A stretch of 64,000 nucleotides of DNA from an uncultured Alphaproteobacteria bacterium (lineage in GTDB: Bacteria > Pseudomonadota > Alphaproteobacteria > HIMB59), in assembly GCA_902599405.1 (NCBI GenBank), contig CACKFO010000005.1:1-64000 (forward strand), in the 5' to 3' direction. A model generated the notes under the pieces. The model was not told where the DNA came from. It saw only the letters and a list, made by a program, of their open reading frames with translations, and did not search any database. Of the stretch, positions 18,086 to 26,900 are shown piece by piece (position 1 is the stretch's first letter; each line of letters starts with the position of its first letter). Made by a program: the position numbers and the translations under genes.

Positions 18086-18748
18086 ATGTACTTCAGGTTT
18101 CATAAAGAAATTTCAGCTGCGCTGATAATACTATTTTTATTAGTAATTTTTTTTTATTTTATATATAAACCTTTATTTTTAATTTTTTTAATATTACTGA
18201 TTTTTACATTCTATTTTTTTAGAGATCCTGAAAGAGTCGTTCCACTAGGTGATGATATTTTAGTTAGCCCAGCAGATGGATTAATTACAAATATTAGTGA
18301 GCATAAAGAGGGAAAAAAAAGTTATACCAAAGTATCAATTTTTTTGAGTGTGTTTAATGTACATATCCAAAGATTGCCTCTTTCAGGTCAAATTACAAAA
18401 ATTGATTATATTGAGGGTAAATTTATCAATGCAACTTTAGATAAAGCAAGTGAAGAAAATGAAAGATTAAGATTAACTCTTAAATCTGGATCTAACGTTA
18501 TATACATAACACAAATTGCCGGTTTAATTGCTAGAAGAATAATTTGTTATCTTAAAACTAATGAGAGAGTTAACCAAGGTGAAAGATATGGAATTATCAA
18601 GTTTGGAAGCAGAGTAGATATTGAATTTCCCAATTCATACAATTTAATGGTAAGCATTGGTCAGCAATGTATCGGTGGTGAAACCATCATTGCAAGAGAT
18701 TTTAAAAACAACAAAAATATACAATCTAGAGAATATAAAAAGATTTAG
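18086..18748 (+). CDS. psd: Phosphatidylserine decarboxylase proenzyme
   Basis: It makes phosphatidylethanolamine from phosphatidylserine at the inner membrane. The 220-residue short form has two N-terminal hydrophobic segments, FFRDPER (residues 45-51), SPADG, and NVHIQR with the active-site His. Self-cleavage to the pyruvoyl enzyme would occur at Gly-Ser in KFGSRVD near residue 174. It is followed after eight bases by pssA, which supplies its substrate. Confidence 0.95.
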   Translation: MYFRFHKEISAALIILFLLVIFFYFIYKPLFLIFLILLIFTFYFFRDPERVVPLGDDILVSPADGLITNISEHKEGKKSYTKVSIFLSVFNVHIQRLPLSGQITKIDYIEGKFINATLDKASEENERLRLTLKSGSNVIYITQIAGLIARRIICYLKTNERVNQGERYGIIKFGSRVDIEFPNSYNLMVSIGQQCIGGETIIARDFKNNKNIQSREYKKI

Positions 18749-18756
18749 ACATTTAG

Positions 18757-19479
18757 ATGGCCGAACATCCGCTCACTAAATTTATACCTAATTTAATTAC
18801 ACTAATGTCACTTATTGCAGGTATTTCCTCAATAAAGTTCTCTATTCAAAGTAATTTTAAAATTGCTGTGCTTATGATAATGCTAGCAGCCTTCTTCGAT
18901 TTCTTTGATGGATGGATGGCTAGAAAATTAAAAAAATCATCCCAATTTGGAGCTGAATTAGACTCTTTATCAGATTTTATTAGTTTTGGATTAGCTCCAT
19001 CTTTGCTTATAAATTTAAGTTTTACATATGAGCTAGGAAGAATTGGATGGGTTATAAGTCTTTTTTACATTATTTGTGCAGCTCTTAGACTTGCTCGTTT
19101 CAATATTGAAAATATGAGAGAGCAAAGCAAAGTATTTTATGGCATACCCTCACCAGCTGCAGCAGGTATTATAATGATTCCGCTTTATCTAAATTTTATT
19201 GAACAAATACAATTTACTATCAACTATCCTATTGTAAGTGCCTTATTAATTATATTTGCGGGTGCTATGATGATTAGTAGAGTTCCGACTCCCTCTGTGA
19301 AAAATCTAAAGGTAAAAACTCTATATTTTAGACTTATGATTATATTTACAGTTATTATATTAATATTTTTAATAAGTTATTTTTGGCAAACAACTCTTTT
19401 AGTTGCTCTTATTTATTTATTATTTTCTTTATTGAGTTTGATTACCTATTTTATCAAATTTTTTAGAGGAGTTAGTTAA
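18757..19479 (+). CDS. pssA: Phosphatidylserine synthase
   Basis: A CDP-alcohol phosphatidyltransferase of 240 residues that joins CDP-diacylglycerol to serine. The family motif D-G-x2-A-R-x8-G-x3-D-x3-D is complete, starting with DGWMARK near residue 51 and ending in LDSLSD. About seven hydrophobic helices follow. The gene forms a unit with psd. Its last 51 bases overlap the convergent RND permease gene, the longest overlap in the window, and both C-termini look intact. Confidence 0.94.
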   Translation: MAEHPLTKFIPNLITLMSLIAGISSIKFSIQSNFKIAVLMIMLAAFFDFFDGWMARKLKKSSQFGAELDSLSDFISFGLAPSLLINLSFTYELGRIGWVISLFYIICAALRLARFNIENMREQSKVFYGIPSPAAAGIIMIPLYLNFIEQIQFTINYPIVSALLIIFAGAMMISRVPTPSVKNLKVKTLYFRLMIIFTVIILIFLISYFWQTTLLVALIYLLFSLLSLITYFIKFFRGVS

Positions 19480-22400
19480 GTATTTTGATTTAAGCATCAA
19501 AGCTGATGGAGTTACAAGTAAAGTCAATAAAGTAGAAAAAAGAAGTCCAAAAACAATTGCTCTCGATAAATCTACCCACCACTGTGTGTCAGGGGAGTTA
19601 TAACTATATTCAAAGTTTACAAAATCAATATTTAATTTTAAAGCCATGGGAAGCAAACCAAGCACCGTAGTAGTTGTAGTCAATAAAACAGGTCTTAGTC
19701 TTTGTGCACCAGTCATTAAAATGGCATCTCTAGCATCATTTGTCTTTTTTATTAATCTATCGAAGGTATCAATTAAGACTATATTGTTGTTTACAACTAT
19801 GCCTGCTAACGAGATAACACCTATCCCGCTCATGACTATTCCAAATGGTTGTTTTGTAATTAAGAGCCCTAAAACAACACCCACCGTTGACATAATTACA
19901 GCAAATAAAATTAATAAGGTGCTACTAAAACTATTAAATTGGGTCAAAAGAATTAAACCCATTAAAAATACAGCTATCAAAAAAGCTTTTTGTAGAAAAG
20001 CTTTAGACTTCTGCTGACTTTCATCCTCTCCCTTAAATTCTATTTTTACTCTAGGGTCAATATTTGCTGAATTAAATTCAGGTATATCTAAACCAAAGTT
20101 ATTTGGAATATTGAATTTTTCAATTCCAAGCCAATGTTTTATAAGTCTGACATAAGCATCAGTTTGATAAAATCTTGTTACATCTGATTTAATAGTTTCA
20201 ATTCTATTCTGTTCTACTCTGGTCAAATTTCCTGTCTCTTGATTGGTTTCAATTTTAGTAAAATTTGAAATTGGTACATAGCCTGCAGATGTTGGTATCT
20301 TAATACTGTCTAATTGATCGATCGTTCTCTGTTCTTTTGGCAATCGAAGGTAAATAGGTATAGATTCATCACTATCATCAGGTCTAAATTCACTCAATTT
20401 TAGCCCACTTGTAAGAAGTTTTATGGTGTTACCTATTATTGTAATACTAGCACCATATTTTGCAGCCTCTTCTCTATCAACATAAAGCTCATATTCAATA
20501 CTAGGAGAGGGTAGAGAAGTTTCTAAATCCTTTAAACCAGATATGCTAGACAAATATTTTTCAATTCTTTTGAGTTCTTGAACTGTGATTTTAGGATCTG
20601 AAGAAGTTAAATTGATTTCAATGGGCTTCCCTCTAGGAGGACCTGCTCTTAAAGTTCTTGTTTCAACTTTAATCCCAGGGATAGATGAAGTTTCTTGTCT
20701 TATTTCAGAAATTATTGTTTCTGCTTTTCTTCTTTTATCCCAATCTTTGAATTCTATATCTATAAATCCTATAATATCAGGTGAGCTTTCTTGTCTATTT
20801 TCTACATTCCCTGATGTTGTATAGACAGACTCAAATTCATTATTCTTTTTTTGTAAGTTTAATACCTGTGATTCTACTTTAGCAACAAGTCTATCTTTTT
20901 CTAAAACTGAGAGATTGCCTGTAGCATAAATAATTACTTTGGTATTCTCTGCTTCAACTGAAGGAAAAAAAGTAACTCCCTTACCAAACTTTCCATATGC
21001 ACCATAGATACCAACTAACAATATAAGAGATAGAAAAACTATTTTTAGAGGATTATTAATACAGAGCTTTAAAATAAAAAGGTAAATTTTAGTAAAAAAA
21101 CCTACTTTTTCTAAATCAGTTAAGTCTTCGTCATCATCAGCATTTATTCTAGGAATAATCATTTTCTGAAAAAAACCTTTATTTTTAATATATCTAAAAA
21201 CAAAAAACAAAATGACCCCAATTGAAATTGTTGTTATGGCTTTTGCGCCCATATTTATGTAGCTATCAAATTCTAGCTGGGATAAAAAATTAAATGCGAC
21301 AAAATTAATAATACCGAATAAAATTAAAGGTATAATAAAGAAGAAAAAAAGATTTTTAATTTTATAGGCCTGAGTTCCAATTATAGGAATAACTATTAAT
21401 GCCATAGCTAAACTAGAACCTAAAACAGATATTACTGTTATAGGTATATACTTCATAAAACCACCAGTTGTACCTGGCCAAAATAAAAGAGGAATAAATG
21501 CTGCTATAGTAGTAAAAGTAGAAGCCATGATAGGAAGGGACATTCTTGATGCAGCCTTTATATATGACTCTGCTAGCCCCATACCCTCTTGTATTTTTCT
21601 TTGTGCATATTCAACTACAACCACAGCCCCATCAACTAGTAGCCCAACTGAGAGAATTAACCCAAACAAAACAACCATATTGATTGTAAAGCCAAGTGAA
21701 TAGAGTATTAAAATAGATGATAAAAAAGAACCCGGTACGGCTAAACCTACAAGTAAACTTGACCTTATACCAAGAAAGATAACAACCACACTCATAACAA
21801 GTATTATTGAAAAAATTACATTATTTTGGAGATCTCCTAGCATACTTTTAATATTTACAGACTCATCACCAGAAAAAGTTATGTTGACCTTTGAAGGAAG
21901 AATTTTTTGCTCTTCCTTTACCAACTGTTTTACTTGATCAACAGTCTCAACAATGTTTGCTCCAATTCTTTTAGATATTTCTAAAGTGAAAGCAGACTTA
22001 TTATTTAATCGGGCAAATTTTTCTGGATCTTTAAAAGTTCTTTTAAGTTGTGCAATATCTTTAAATTTAATTGTTTTTTTATCATTTACCTTTATTGGTG
22101 TATTGAAAACATCATTTAGGCTTTCATATAAACCAGGAATTTTAATTACAAATCTTCCATCTCCTGTATCAAGATTTCCAGCAGAAACTATTTGGTTATT
22201 AGATCTTACAAAACTTAATATTTCATTTAAATTTAATCCATAAGCTTCTATTTTGTTCTGATCAATGACAATGTCTAGTTGCTCTTCTCTTTCACCACCA
22301 ATATTTACTTCTAAAACATTTGGTAAAGATTGTATTTTGTCCTTAAGGTCATTTGATATCTTTTTAAGTAAAAATTCAGATATGTCACCACTTATAGATA

Positions 22401-22821
22401 CAACTAAAATAGGAAATAAACTTATATTGACCTCACTTACCTTGGGCTCATCTGCATCATCAGGTAAATCTGACTTTGCTCTGTCAACTTGTTCTCTAGT
22501 ATCTAAAAGTGCTTGATCTGGATCAAATCCAGCATCAAACTCTAATAAAACATTTCCACCACCTTGATAAGAAGTACTAGTCATTTCTTTTTTTCCTTCG
22601 ATATTTGAAACTTCATCTTCAACAGGTTTTATTAAAAGCTTTTCAGAGTCTTCTGGGGATATTCCTGTTAAACCAAGAGATACATATATATAAGGCAAAC
22701 TTACATCTGGTGATGATTCTTTAGGGATATTGTTAAACACAAGTGATCCACTAACAATAACAAATAGGAAAATGGAAATTGTAGTTCTGTAGTATTGACT
22801 AGCTAAGTTAACCAAGCTCAT
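19429..22821 (-). CDS. RND-family efflux transporter permease, altered proton relay
   Basis: A 1130-residue AcrB-type inner-membrane permease. The start MSLVNLASQYYRTTIS is the usual first helix, followed by KESSPDV and the duplicated layout of two periplasmic loops and two helix bundles. A charged middle insert (ADDDEDLTDLEK) with extra hydrophobic segments makes it longer than AcrB. In TM4 the normal Asp-Asp pair reads Asp397-Gly398 (LLVDGAVVVVEY); in TM10 the place of AcrB Lys940 is Asn1011 (GIVVNNNIVLID). It follows its adaptor by two bases. No TolC-type gene is in the window. The substrate is unknown. Confidence 0.9.
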   Translation of the reverse strand: MSLVNLASQYYRTTISIFLFVIVSGSLVFNNIPKESSPDVSLPYIYVSLGLTGISPEDSEKLLIKPVEDEVSNIEGKKEMTSTSYQGGGNVLLEFDAGFDPDQALLDTREQVDRAKSDLPDDADEPKVSEVNISLFPILVVSISGDISEFLLKKISNDLKDKIQSLPNVLEVNIGGEREEQLDIVIDQNKIEAYGLNLNEILSFVRSNNQIVSAGNLDTGDGRFVIKIPGLYESLNDVFNTPIKVNDKKTIKFKDIAQLKRTFKDPEKFARLNNKSAFTLEISKRIGANIVETVDQVKQLVKEEQKILPSKVNITFSGDESVNIKSMLGDLQNNVIFSIILVMSVVVIFLGIRSSLLVGLAVPGSFLSSILILYSLGFTINMVVLFGLILSVGLLVDGAVVVVEYAQRKIQEGMGLAESYIKAASRMSLPIMASTFTTIAAFIPLLFWPGTTGGFMKYIPITVISVLGSSLAMALIVIPIIGTQAYKIKNLFFFFIIPLILFGIINFVAFNFLSQLEFDSYINMGAKAITTISIGVILFFVFRYIKNKGFFQKMIIPRINADDDEDLTDLEKVGFFTKIYLFILKLCINNPLKIVFLSLILLVGIYGAYGKFGKGVTFFPSVEAENTKVIIYATGNLSVLEKDRLVAKVESQVLNLQKKNNEFESVYTTSGNVENRQESSPDIIGFIDIEFKDWDKRRKAETIISEIRQETSSIPGIKVETRTLRAGPPRGKPIEINLTSSDPKITVQELKRIEKYLSSISGLKDLETSLPSPSIEYELYVDREEAAKYGASITIIGNTIKLLTSGLKLSEFRPDDSDESIPIYLRLPKEQRTIDQLDSIKIPTSAGYVPISNFTKIETNQETGNLTRVEQNRIETIKSDVTRFYQTDAYVRLIKHWLGIEKFNIPNNFGLDIPEFNSANIDPRVKIEFKGEDESQQKSKAFLQKAFLIAVFLMGLILLTQFNSFSSTLLILFAVIMSTVGVVLGLLITKQPFGIVMSGIGVISLAGIVVNNNIVLIDTFDRLIKKTNDARDAILMTGAQRLRPVLLTTTTTVLGLLPMALKLNIDFVNFEYSYNSPDTQWWVDLSRAIVFGLLFSTLLTLLVTPSALMLKSKYLTNSSKKFDKIGNQTQ

Positions 22822-22823
22822 GA

Positions 22824-23729
22824 TTAATTATAATTAACTTTTTCTCCTGCAGACACGTATTGCTGTCCAACAATTATAATTTTCTCTTTTTGACTTAAGC
22901 CAGATACCAACATGTAATCAGAGGTATCTTCTATCACGTTAATTTTTTTAAATTGTACGGTGTTATCAGATCCTATAACTTTTACTCCTAACTCTCCTGA
23001 GTCTCCCAAAGATAGAATTGAGGGAGAAATTTTATGTGCAAGAACTTTCCCTTTAACTATAGAGATTATTGAAGATAATCCATCTTTATACCTAAGATCT
23101 TTATTTTCAACTTTAACAACAATTTCAAAAGTTTTAGTCTCCGGATCCGAAATAGGAGAAATATAATCAATTGTGCCATTAACTTTTTCGTCAAGGATTG
23201 TAACCTCAACTTTATTCTCTAAGGATATATCTAGAATTTCATTTTCGTTAATATAGCCGAATATTTTTAAAGAGCTTAAATCGATAATTTCATAGACTTT
23301 CTCTCCAGGCATCACAAGCTCTCCAGCAATCTTATGATCATCTAAAAGTATTCCACTAAAAGGTGCAAAAAGAGCATATTTGTCAAATTCACTTTGAGAC
23401 AATAGGTTTAATTTATATAAATCAGCATTTGTTTTATAATCATCTAATTCAACAATATGTTGCCCTTTTTTTATTTTAGATCCTGCTTTGATCAACACTT
23501 TTTCTATTGTAGTCATCACTTCACTCTTAACTTCAATTCTCCTAAAAGCTTCTGTAGTTGAGCTAAAAACAATACTATCTTTTATGGTTTGTGCAGAGGA
23601 GTCTATAACCTCAACAGTAAATAGTTTTTCATTTGTTTCTTCTTTGCTTCCCCATTCTGATGAGTAACATAAAGAGCTTATAAGTGCTATGGTTGATATG
23701 ATTAATATTTTTTTTATGGTTAGTAACAT
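22824..23729 (-). CDS. RND periplasmic adaptor (membrane fusion protein) without alpha-hairpin
   Basis: The adaptor of the adjacent permease, 301 residues, with a signal peptide (LLTIKKILIISTIALISS). The two lipoyl half-motifs are GSKIKKGQHIVELDD (83-97) and APFSGILLDD (122-131). Only 24 residues join them, where typical adaptors have an 80-100 residue coiled-coil hairpin that docks on TolC. Beta-barrel and membrane-proximal domains follow. The ATG at 23729 is chosen because GTAGGTG-like purines precede it and the signal peptide follows; an in-frame ATG at 23771 adds 14 residues without a ribosome site. Confidence 0.85.
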   Translation of the reverse strand: MLLTIKKILIISTIALISSLCYSSEWGSKEETNEKLFTVEVIDSSAQTIKDSIVFSSTTEAFRRIEVKSEVMTTIEKVLIKAGSKIKKGQHIVELDDYKTNADLYKLNLLSQSEFDKYALFAPFSGILLDDHKIAGELVMPGEKVYEIIDLSSLKIFGYINENEILDISLENKVEVTILDEKVNGTIDYISPISDPETKTFEIVVKVENKDLRYKDGLSSIISIVKGKVLAHKISPSILSLGDSGELGVKVIGSDNTVQFKKINVIEDTSDYMLVSGLSQKEKIIIVGQQYVSAGEKVNYN

Positions 23730-23733
23730 GAAT

Positions 23734-23773
23734 GTGTATACACCTACTAGAGTATATGTAAACGAATACATAT
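23734..23773. promoter_or_regulatory. Two palindromes in the RND/rlmE divergent gap
   Basis: GTGTATACAC (23734-23743) is a perfect ten-base palindrome, and ATATGTA...TACATAT (23754-23773) is a seven-base inverted repeat with a six-base spacer. Both lie between the adaptor ATG at 23729 and the rlmE ATG at 23794, where a TetR- or MarR-type repressor of the pump would bind. AT-rich DNA makes short palindromes common, and no regulator gene is adjacent. Confidence 0.3.
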
Positions 23774-23793
23774 CAGATTATGAGTAAAATTAA

Positions 23794-24393
23794 ATGAAAC
23801 AGTGGTATAAAACTAGAAAAAAAGATCCTTTTTATATAAAAGCTAAGAAAAATGACATTATTTCCAGAGCTTATTACAAATTAGAAGAAATAGATAAAAA
23901 ACATAATTTATTTAAAAACGATAAAAAAATTTTAGATGTCGGATGTTCACCAGGTGGTTGGACACAATATATTTTGAAAAAAAACCCAAAAAATAAAATA
24001 GTGGGCATTGATATACTACCAACTGTTAAGCAGATTGAGGGAAAATTTAAATTTTACATGATGGACTTAAATCAGTATCAATTAATTGATGAATTATTTA
24101 CATTTAATAAATACACTTTTGACTCGATAATTTCAGATATTGCACCAAATACAAGTGGAAACCAATTTTTAGATCAAACCAACAGTTATGATCTGAGTAT
24201 GCTTTCAGCAAAATTTATTGAAAAATATTTGAATAAGGGTGGTAATTTTTTAGTAAAAAATTTTCAAGGAGAAGATACAGAAAAATTATTTAAGTTTGTT
24301 AAAACTTATTTTTACAAAACACAATATATTAAACCAGCTGCTTCAGATAAAAAATCTAAAGAAATTTACATCTTAGGTTTGTTAAAAAAATAA
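23794..24393 (+). CDS. rlmE: 23S rRNA 2'-O-ribose U2552 methyltransferase
   Basis: The FtsJ/RrmJ enzyme that methylates the A-loop of 23S rRNA late in 50S assembly. In 199 residues it shows YYKLEEID (catalytic Lys), DVGCSPGGWTQY (SAM motif I, 49-60), SDIAPNTSG (catalytic Asp), FLVKNFQG (second Lys) and KEIYILG (Glu), the full K-D-K-E set. Length is usual. Its 3' end overlaps a convergent small gene by 28 bases. Confidence 0.95.
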   Translation: MKQWYKTRKKDPFYIKAKKNDIISRAYYKLEEIDKKHNLFKNDKKILDVGCSPGGWTQYILKKNPKNKIVGIDILPTVKQIEGKFKFYMMDLNQYQLIDELFTFNKYTFDSIISDIAPNTSGNQFLDQTNSYDLSMLSAKFIEKYLNKGGNFLVKNFQGEDTEKLFKFVKTYFYKTQYIKPAASDKKSKEIYILGLLKK

Positions 24394-24692
24394 TTTTTTA
24401 ACCATGCATTCAATGAATTTAGAGTAGAAAAATTTTTCTTTTTATTTTTATATGTAATTTCAAAAATTTCTTTATCGAATTCTTTTGAGTAAATAATTTT
24501 AATAATTGGAAAAGAAAAATTTGATTTATAAAAAGTAATTTTTGTCTTTTTGTAATTTGAATCCTGAGTTTGTATCGAATAATTTCTCCATATATTTTTT
24601 GATAAACCATAAGAATAAGTATTAAGAATATATTGGAATGTTTTTTTTGGAATTGTGTCGATATGATTTTTATTTATGTTTAGAATTTTCAA
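24366..24692 (-). CDS. Small conserved-looking protein, function unknown
   Basis: A 108-residue basic, Lys/Asn/Tyr-rich protein that I do not recognise. It has no signal peptide, membrane helix or cysteine. Predicted strands (TKITFYKSNF, IIKIIYSK, EIFEITYK) alternate with short turns, ending in a helix with Trp. It converges on rlmE with a 28-base overlap and its ATG is 15 bases from the divergent redoxin gene, so the reading frame fills exactly the space between real genes. That packing and its coding-like composition support it, but a spurious frame cannot be excluded. Confidence 0.55.
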   Translation of the reverse strand: MKILNINKNHIDTIPKKTFQYILNTYSYGLSKNIWRNYSIQTQDSNYKKTKITFYKSNFSFPIIKIIYSKEFDKEIFEITYKNKKKNFSTLNSLNAWLKNYFFNKPKM

Positions 24693-24707
24693 TATATATT
24701 ATGTTAA

Positions 24708-25256
24708 ATGGTACTTTTAAATTCTTCAAGCTGTAATTTTGATTGGCAACCTGCTGATTTTCAATTTATTAATTTAAAAGGAGAAAAAGGAACCTTTAAT
24801 GAATCTTTTGAAGCTAATGGTCTTTTGGTAATGTTTATTTGTAATCATTGCCCTTATGTTAGATCAATAGAAACTAAGATTGCTACTGAAACCCAAAGAC
24901 TTAAATTTTTAAATGTTAATTCTATTGCTTTTATGTCAAACGATCAAAATTCATATGAAGAGGATCACAACAAATTTCTTTTAGAGCAAATATCAAGAGC
25001 TAAATTTGAATTCGAATATATTGTTGATGCCACGCAAACAATAGCTAAAACATTTGATGCTCAATGCACTCCTGAATTCTATTATTTCAATAATGATAAA
25101 AAACTTAAGTATAGAGGCAGGTTAGACTCCAATGGAAAAGATCCTTCTATGGGCAAACCAGAGCTTTATTCTGCTGTTGAAGAAATTATTGCTAAAGGAT
25201 ATTGTTCAAGCCAACAATATCCAAGTATGGGCTGCTCAATAAAATGGAAAAATTAA
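24708..25256 (+). CDS. Redoxin/thioredoxin-like family protein
   Basis: A 182-residue AhpC/TSA-type thioredoxin-fold protein, probably a cytoplasmic thiol oxidoreductase. ICNHCPYV has Cys45 and Cys48 in a C-x-x-C motif, with the fold's cis-Pro region at CTPEFYYF (about 122-129). The C-terminal part holds GYCSSQQYPSMGCSIKW, with two more cysteines that recur in this subfamily as I recall it. No signal peptide is seen. It overlaps the next gene by 13 bases. The reductant and substrate are unknown. Confidence 0.85.
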   Translation: MVLLNSSSCNFDWQPADFQFINLKGEKGTFNESFEANGLLVMFICNHCPYVRSIETKIATETQRLKFLNVNSIAFMSNDQNSYEEDHNKFLLEQISRAKFEFEYIVDATQTIAKTFDAQCTPEFYYFNNDKKLKYRGRLDSNGKDPSMGKPELYSAVEEIIAKGYCSSQQYPSMGCSIKWKN

Positions 25257-25729
25257 TAACTAAAAGAAATTTATTTTTACTTGGAATTTTATTTTTTTTA
25301 TTGGTTATTGCTTCTTATTTCATTTTACAAAATACCTCTAAAGATAATGAAAAATTATTCGATATTTTTTTGGCAGAGCTTTATAATGAACAAAATTCAA
25401 ATTTAGATGAAAAATTGTATTATCTATCAGGCTTAGATAATCCCAAAGTTTCTTTTTTTAGTGATTTGAAATTAACCTCAATTGAAAATTTAGATCGATA
25501 TAATAAAATTGATAAAGATATAATATTATTGAAAAAAGCTTTAATTGACTTAGATCAAGATTTGATAAAATCATTATCATTAGATAATAATTTTACTTTT
25601 AATGAAATTGCTAAAATATATTTCTACAATATAGATATTAATAATTTCGAATTTAGTGAGTCAGATAGAGATAATTTAAATAATTTTTTTATCAAGGCTG
25701 TTGATAGATTATCTAATGAAAAAAATTAA
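25244..25729 (+). CDS. Single-span membrane protein, YfgM/TPR_21-like by position
   Basis: A 161-residue protein with a basic start (MEKLITKRN), one membrane helix at about residues 10-28 and an acidic helical periplasmic tail. Weak helix pairs suit a short TPR-like domain. In many Proteobacteria a YfgM/TPR_21 protein of this shape precedes bamB and der, as here. YfgM is a SecYEG-associated chaperone-like factor. The assignment rests on topology and gene order more than on sequence. The ATG at 25244 is chosen because the helix follows it; the frame is open from 25202. It overlaps both neighbours. Confidence 0.6.
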   Translation: MEKLITKRNLFLLGILFFLLVIASYFILQNTSKDNEKLFDIFLAELYNEQNSNLDEKLYYLSGLDNPKVSFFSDLKLTSIENLDRYNKIDKDIILLKKALIDLDQDLIKSLSLDNNFTFNEIAKIYFYNIDINNFEFSESDRDNLNNFFIKAVDRLSNEKN

Positions 25730-26900
25730 ATTTTTAATTTTTCTTTTTGCTTTATCCTCTTGTAATAAATATTTAGGTTCTGTGGACCCTGACTATACTC
25801 CAACAAATGAAGTAACTGAGATTTTCTCGGATCTTGATAAAAATAACTTAAGATCAGAGGTTGAGTTTGGTGATATAATTTTCCCCGAAGCTGTTAATCC
25901 CTCATTAAATTTTAATACTTTTAAAATAGAAAAAATTATCAATATAAATAAAAAATCTGTAGTTAATTTTTTAAATGAAAAGATTATTATAAGCAAAGAT
26001 AAAACCATTTACTTAATTGATAAAAATAATCAAAATAAATTCGAATATGAATTAAATCTTAGTAAAGATGAAAAAACTATAAGCATTTTTAATTTTAATG
26101 AAGATATACATTTACTAACAAATAGATCTCGAATATTTGTTATCAATTCAGAAAATATACTTGAATTAGTCGACTATGGTATTTATTTAAATATTCCCCC
26201 TATAGTACTAGATAAAAATTTAATATTGTTTGATGTTTTTGGAGAAATTTATTATGTAAAATTGGATGATTACTCAATATCTAAAAAGGATAATTTTATT
26301 TTAAAACCAGGTATATCGATTAAATCAAACATATTTCAAGACAATACGAATTCATATTATCTCATTAATTCAGGAACCCTTCTCACTTTTGACAACAATA
26401 ATTTTGATTACTTTAACAATTATATATTAGAGGATTTAAATATTCTCACATCATTAGATCAATTTAGTGAATTAGTAGATAGCCCATTTAGTCATAACGA
26501 ATATTTATATTTTTTAGATCGATTTGGAAAAATTGCAGTATATAATCCAATCTCGTCAGATATTTTTTGGGAACTTGATATAAATGATACTATATTAAGT
26601 TACCTTTTCTCAAATGATGGATATTTAATTCTACTGACTTTTAGTAAAATCCTTATTATTTCTGAAAACGGAAATATAATAAATTCATACGTTCATAATA
26701 AAAAGTCTCCATTATCTATCTTCAATATACAAGAAAATATTTATTTAATTTCAGATCAAGGAATTAGCAAATTAAATTTGAAAGACAAAATAGAAGATAT
26801 TTTTTATAAAAATAAATTTACTAATAATTTAGAAATTTTCTTTCAAGATCAAATTATTTATGTAAAAGATGATAAAAGTCTTTTTAAATTAAGTGAATAA
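25716..26900 (+). CDS. bamB: Outer membrane assembly lipoprotein BamB, beta-propeller
   Basis: A 394-residue lipoprotein: basic start, hydrophobic run and lipobox LSSC with Cys16 as the lipidated residue. The rest consists of repeating beta-sheet blades with hydrophobic strands and D/N turns (for instance VFGEIYYVKL-type and LDRFGKIAVYNP), fitting the PQQ-like propeller of BamB, which holds the BAM complex together. Blade motifs are degenerate, but placement between a YfgM-like gene and der is the standard order. The ATG at 25716 starts exactly at the signal peptide and overlaps the previous stop. The der GTG lies within its last bases. Confidence 0.8.
   Translation: MKKIKFLIFLFALSSCNKYLGSVDPDYTPTNEVTEIFSDLDKNNLRSEVEFGDIIFPEAVNPSLNFNTFKIEKIININKKSVVNFLNEKIIISKDKTIYLIDKNNQNKFEYELNLSKDEKTISIFNFNEDIHLLTNRSRIFVINSENILELVDYGIYLNIPPIVLDKNLILFDVFGEIYYVKLDDYSISKKDNFILKPGISIKSNIFQDNTNSYYLINSGTLLTFDNNNFDYFNNYILEDLNILTSLDQFSELVDSPFSHNEYLYFLDRFGKIAVYNPISSDIFWELDINDTILSYLFSNDGYLILLTFSKILIISENGNIINSYVHNKKSPLSIFNIQENIYLISDQGISKLNLKDKIEDIFYKNKFTNNLEIFFQDQIIYVKDDKSLFKLSE

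Noticed and set aside
19646..20017. 123-residue frame antisense to the RND permease
   Set aside because: Within a clear permease gene; no start signals or motif.
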